Assembly (NCBI GenBank): GCA_003523945.1
Contig: DOFS01000417.1
Location: forward strand, 1 to 9,945
Source: Nitrospiraceae bacterium
Lineage (GTDB): Bacteria > Nitrospirota > Nitrospiria > Nitrospirales > UBA8639
Reading direction: 5' to 3'
Length of the DNA stretch: 9,945 nt
The first letter of the stretch is position 1. Each line of letters opens with the position of its first letter. Made by a program: the position numbers and the translations under genes. Positions 7,554 to 9,945 of the stretch are shown in pieces. The notes under the pieces were generated by a model, which was given only the letters and a program-made list of their open reading frames with translations, ran no database searches and was not told the origin of the DNA.

Positions 7554-8507
7554 TTAGTTGAGAATCATGTTGTCCAGAATGCTTCGAAAATGCCTATCGA
7601 GTTCCAGAAATGTGTGCTGTAGATCTGAGTGCTGATACTTGGGCAAATCGGATGGAGAGGATTCAGGATTGACTAGTGTGAACTTCCCCGCAAGCCTGGC
7701 AAGTTCGATAAAAAGAACTTCGGGATGGATGCGTCCTACATCATAGTAATGGGTTAAGACGGGGATCGTTGAATGAATGGCATCTTGTAGTAAAAACCGT
7801 GACAAATCCGCACCCCGATCTGCACGGTCACCTCTTTGCTGATCGGCCAAAGCTTTTCCAATCTCGGCCAATCTTTCTATTAATCCGTGAAGCAGTTTCA
7901 TGAGCGTATCAGAGCCAGATATCCAGAGTAGTGGTGGAATATATGAGTCCTGTAATGCCATTAATCCGTCTGACTGACGAACAAGTTGTGCTATTTTGAT
8001 GATGCTATAGTCGGGCAATGCTTCTGCAGAAAAAGAGATCGAAAAATTCTTACGTGCCACAAGAACATCTTGCGGATTCTCGCCAATGTTGTAATCTGGA
8101 AGTCTTAAAGGTGAGCCAACATACCGTGGGCGATCCGACTGTGTTTTGTTCTCTAACTCGCATTTGCTGAGTCCAATGCGTTCGATGGGGATAGTGAGAA
8201 ATACATCGAGGGGGTGTTCAGTGTCCAATGGAAAGTCCCCGAAGTTTCGTGTGAGCGGAGAAAGGTCCTGCTCTGGAATTCGAACGTTTAGGCGATCAGG
8301 CATCGTGCCACGAAGTTCCACCAGAGTAAATTCGCCATTCGTAAGGACATCCTGGTCGACGACCATGGAACACAGACCCCAGCCGAAAGGAAAGAAATCG
8401 GAGAGTTGTTGCGTTAGACGCACTTCATGATAGGGATCTGCGTATTGTAGATAGTGGGGCGAGAACGAGGCGATTAGACTCCAGAGGATCTTTTGCGGGG
8501 AATTCAT
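7554..8507 (-). CDS. tssK: TssK-like type VI baseplate protein lacking the C-terminal head domain
   Basis: A 317-residue protein that follows TssK (VasE/ImpJ family) from its first residues: KILWSLIASFSPHYLQYAD (6-24) is the degenerate start motif. It continues with FFPFGWGLCSMVVDQDVLTN (38-57), LVELRGTMPDR (62-72), DSYIPPLLWIS (187-197), RGADLSRFLLQDAI (231-244), IHPEVLFIELARLAGKFTL (260-278) and LPKYQHSDLQHTF (288-300). TssK trimers connect the baseplate wedges to the TssJLM membrane complex through a C-terminal head. Family members have about 440 residues; this one stops where the head would begin, and none of the three minus-strand frames in the next 200 nt resembles the head. ATG 8507 is chosen because AAAGGAG (8522-8516) lies 8 nt before it and TssK similarity starts there; the frame is open further upstream but without similarity. 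No other tss gene is visible. It may be a truncated relic or an adapted baseplate protein. Confidence 0.85.
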   Translation of the reverse strand: MNSPQKILWSLIASFSPHYLQYADPYHEVRLTQQLSDFFPFGWGLCSMVVDQDVLTNGEFTLVELRGTMPDRLNVRIPEQDLSPLTRNFGDFPLDTEHPLDVFLTIPIERIGLSKCELENKTQSDRPRYVGSPLRLPDYNIGENPQDVLVARKNFSISFSAEALPDYSIIKIAQLVRQSDGLMALQDSYIPPLLWISGSDTLMKLLHGLIERLAEIGKALADQQRGDRADRGADLSRFLLQDAIHSTIPVLTHYYDVGRIHPEVLFIELARLAGKFTLVNPESSPSDLPKYQHSDLQHTFLELDRHFRSILDNMILN

Positions 8508-9127
8508 AGAGAGGGCTCCTTTCGCATTCGGCAATGCGTTCGCGCGGGCCTGTTTTTCATTGTATACACGAGCGGCGTCTATTCTGCCAGGACGAGCGAA
8601 TTTTGCCATGGTTTTGATATTTATGAATGAGCCGCGGACAGGAAAACGTCGATATGGTGTAGTTCCAGATTCGATCACTAAGTATCGACTATGCTCTAAC
8701 TAGTGTCGTGTCTTCTGAAATGATCTGCAAAGAACAGTAAACCGTTTGATAGCTCGCCCGCACTACGAGCCCCTTCCGCCGGCAACTCCATACCAGCTCG
8801 CGTGAGTTAACCTACCTTATATAATTGAGTGTCTAAATCATGACGGGCACTGTTTGAACGACAGTTAGGAAATCAAGGCGGATAGGGCATTGGCCGGACG
8901 ATCTAAACATTTGAACGATCAGAATGAGTTTATAACATACGAGCCTAACTCCTAACTGGAGTAGTTCGGCCAACCTTTTACTCGACTTAATTGCTCGCTT
9001 TTAAAACCCATCCATGTTGGCAGGGAGACTATGAAGTCTGAAACTATTGGTAAGCGTGAACTTGATCATGCGCAAAATGGAAGTATGTGATGCGATGCTG
9101 ATTGTATCGAATTAGGTCCCAGAGCAC
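8508..9127. other. 620-nt gap without a recognised gene
   Basis: Between the two minus-strand genes no reading frame resembles a known protein. The TssK frame stays open upstream to 8678 but shows no family similarity there. Short inverted repeats are present: 8523-8538 next to the TssK ribosome binding site; ACTGT/ACAGT around a 7-nt loop near 8850-8870; and ACTCC/GGAGT at 8948-8952 and 8958-8962. None is followed by a T-run on the minus strand that would make it a convincing terminator. A 19-codon plus-strand frame at 9031 is too short to call. The stretch may be decayed sequence or regulatory. Confidence 0.4.
8516..8522 (-). promoter_or_regulatory. Ribosome binding site of the TssK-like gene, with an adjacent hairpin
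   Basis: Read on the minus strand, AAAGGAG lies 8 nt before ATG 8507. This fixes the start at 8507 and not at the in-frame ATG at 8678. Immediately 5' of it is a perfect hairpin, CGCATT-GCCG-AATGCG (8538-8523), that would form in the mRNA leader next to the binding site. Confidence 0.7.
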
Positions 9128-9945
9128 CTAGCGCGATAAGCTTTTGACCACATTGAAGTTGAGCTTCATTTCCTCCACATAAAGCTCCGCCGCCATCCGC
9201 GTAATTTTCTCCTTCTTGGCATTATACCTTGCTGGTTCGAGACTGATGATACCGACATGGGACAGCTCAATCCTGCCGAGCACCTCTTTATGGTCGTGGC
9301 CGAGGATCGTGATCTGGCCATTGAGTTCGTCGGAGTCGGTACACTTGCCATCGATGACAAAAGAGGTGAACCAGTCCTCCCACGATCCGGCATCAGTGGC
9401 CGAGAACGTGACTTTGAGGTTGGGGACTTCCAGCTTGCCGGGCTGTTTGGTGCGCGTGCGAGTCTTGCCAGCACGGTCCTCGATTACTGTCTGCTTCAGT
9501 GAGAATGAATCGATTTTTGAGACCCGATCGCAAGGGAGGTCTCCGAGTGTGAAAGTGAAACCTGAGGTCAGCCACTTCCTTGTTTTTGTGCCCGTTTTAG
9601 CGCTTATCCGTTCACCGGTAAGCTTCTCATGGCGTAGACGCTCGGGGTTCCATTTGATCGTCAGATAGGCCGGCTCTTTTGAGCTAGCATCGAAGGCGGG
9701 AAAGGTGCACTCGGTGATAAGTGCGGTCGAAAAAATTATCGCGCGCTGGGCTTTGTAATCGAAGTCGGCAGAGATGACTTCACCTGACCGGGCTCGATTG
9801 GCCTTGCTTTTCGTTTTTGGGGAAACTGTCCAGGATGATCGTATCCATTCATAGAACGATGGGCGCATCCCCATACCGCATTCTACCGTGATCTCTTCGT
9901 GTTTAATGGTGGCGAGGTGCTTCTTCACGACGTTGTCGGGACCCG
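9128..9945 (-). CDS. Protein with two tandem gp19-like tail-tube domains, 5' end outside window
   Basis: The frame ends with TAG (9130-9128) and is open to the window edge, giving 271 visible residues. The codon at 9928 is GTG, but the frame continues upstream in the family-like context GPDNVVKKH, so it is probably an internal valine. Two similar halves are visible. The first has SFYEWIRSSW, then GEVISADFDYKAQRAIIF, then ALITECTFPAFDASSKEPAY. The second has GSWEDWFTSFV, then GQITILGHDHKEVLGRIEL, then SHVGIISLEPARYNAKKEKI. This is the order of the T4 gp19-type tube protein family (helix with Trp, beta hairpin with a charged turn, then the strand with conserved small residues), whose members stack into the inner tube of contractile tails and injection systems. 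The first half lacks its N-terminus only because of the window edge. A structural tube or tube-cap role is inferred; the tandem arrangement is unusual for a tube built from single-domain subunits. Confidence 0.78.
   Translation of the reverse strand, partial: GPDNVVKKHLATIKHEEITVECGMGMRPSFYEWIRSSWTVSPKTKSKANRARSGEVISADFDYKAQRAIIFSTALITECTFPAFDASSKEPAYLTIKWNPERLRHEKLTGERISAKTGTKTRKWLTSGFTFTLGDLPCDRVSKIDSFSLKQTVIEDRAGKTRTRTKQPGKLEVPNLKVTFSATDAGSWEDWFTSFVIDGKCTDSDELNGQITILGHDHKEVLGRIELSHVGIISLEPARYNAKKEKITRMAAELYVEEMKLNFNVVKSLSR

Noticed and set aside
8508..8678. N-terminal extension of the TssK-like protein to ATG 8678
   Set aside because: TssK similarity begins at ATG 8507, which has a strong ribosome binding site; the extension contains that site and a palindrome in its codons.
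9031..9090. 19-residue plus-strand frame with a GGGAG-like site in front
   Set aside because: It is too short, has no similarity and lies in a region full of stops; chance is sufficient.
9166..9668. Several overlapping open frames on both strands across the gp19-like gene
   Set aside because: They are shadows of the minus-strand tube-domain gene, whose frame alone shows family motifs.
1..9945. CRISPR array or tRNA/rRNA genes
   Set aside because: No regularly spaced direct repeats and no cloverleaf-like or rRNA-like sequence were seen on either strand.

Overview
The window looks like part of a bacterial chromosome, integrative element or plasmid carrying a conjugation (F-type type IV secretion) module next to parts of contractile-injection machinery. 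Base composition is moderate. The mix of an F-like TraG, a solo IscB with its RNA, a periplasmic sulfatase-modifying-factor-like protein and TssK/gp19-type proteins would fit an environmental bacterium such as Nitrospira. That taxonomic guess rests on general impression, not on a marker gene.

Left part, positions 1-2651, plus strand. The window opens inside a gene (3-182), followed 8 nt later by a small two-helix membrane protein (191-493). A degraded, frameshifted fragment of a TraG-family gene (about 637-870) follows. It is cut off exactly where a structured omega RNA (HEARO RNA) begins. The RNA (about 871-1188) leads into a complete iscB gene (1203-2477), the ancestor-type relative of Cas9 found in IS200/IS605-like elements. 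The omega RNA takes its guide from the DNA just 5' of its scaffold, so the guide here is a piece of the traG remnant (855-870).

Middle part, 2652-7348, plus strand. A complete 1276-residue TraG-N protein (mating-pair formation) has an unusual beta-rich, repeat-containing C-terminal region instead of the helical tail of F TraG. It contains the sequence matching the IscB guide at 13 of 16 positions, followed by ATGGAT where a target-adjacent motif would sit. Downstream is a secreted FGE/SUMF1-fold protein without the catalytic cysteine pair.

Right part, 7554-9945, minus strand. A TssK-like baseplate protein (7554-8507) lacks the C-terminal head domain that docks the type VI membrane complex. 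Across a 620-nt gap without a recognised gene lies the 3' part of a protein with two tandem gp19-like tail-tube domains (9128-9945, open at the window edge).

The most notable points are the intact IscB/omega RNA whose guide comes from a traG relative and nearly matches the neighbouring traG, and the pairing of a headless TssK with a double tube-domain protein, which could belong to an injection apparatus unlike the canonical type VI system or could be remnants of one.
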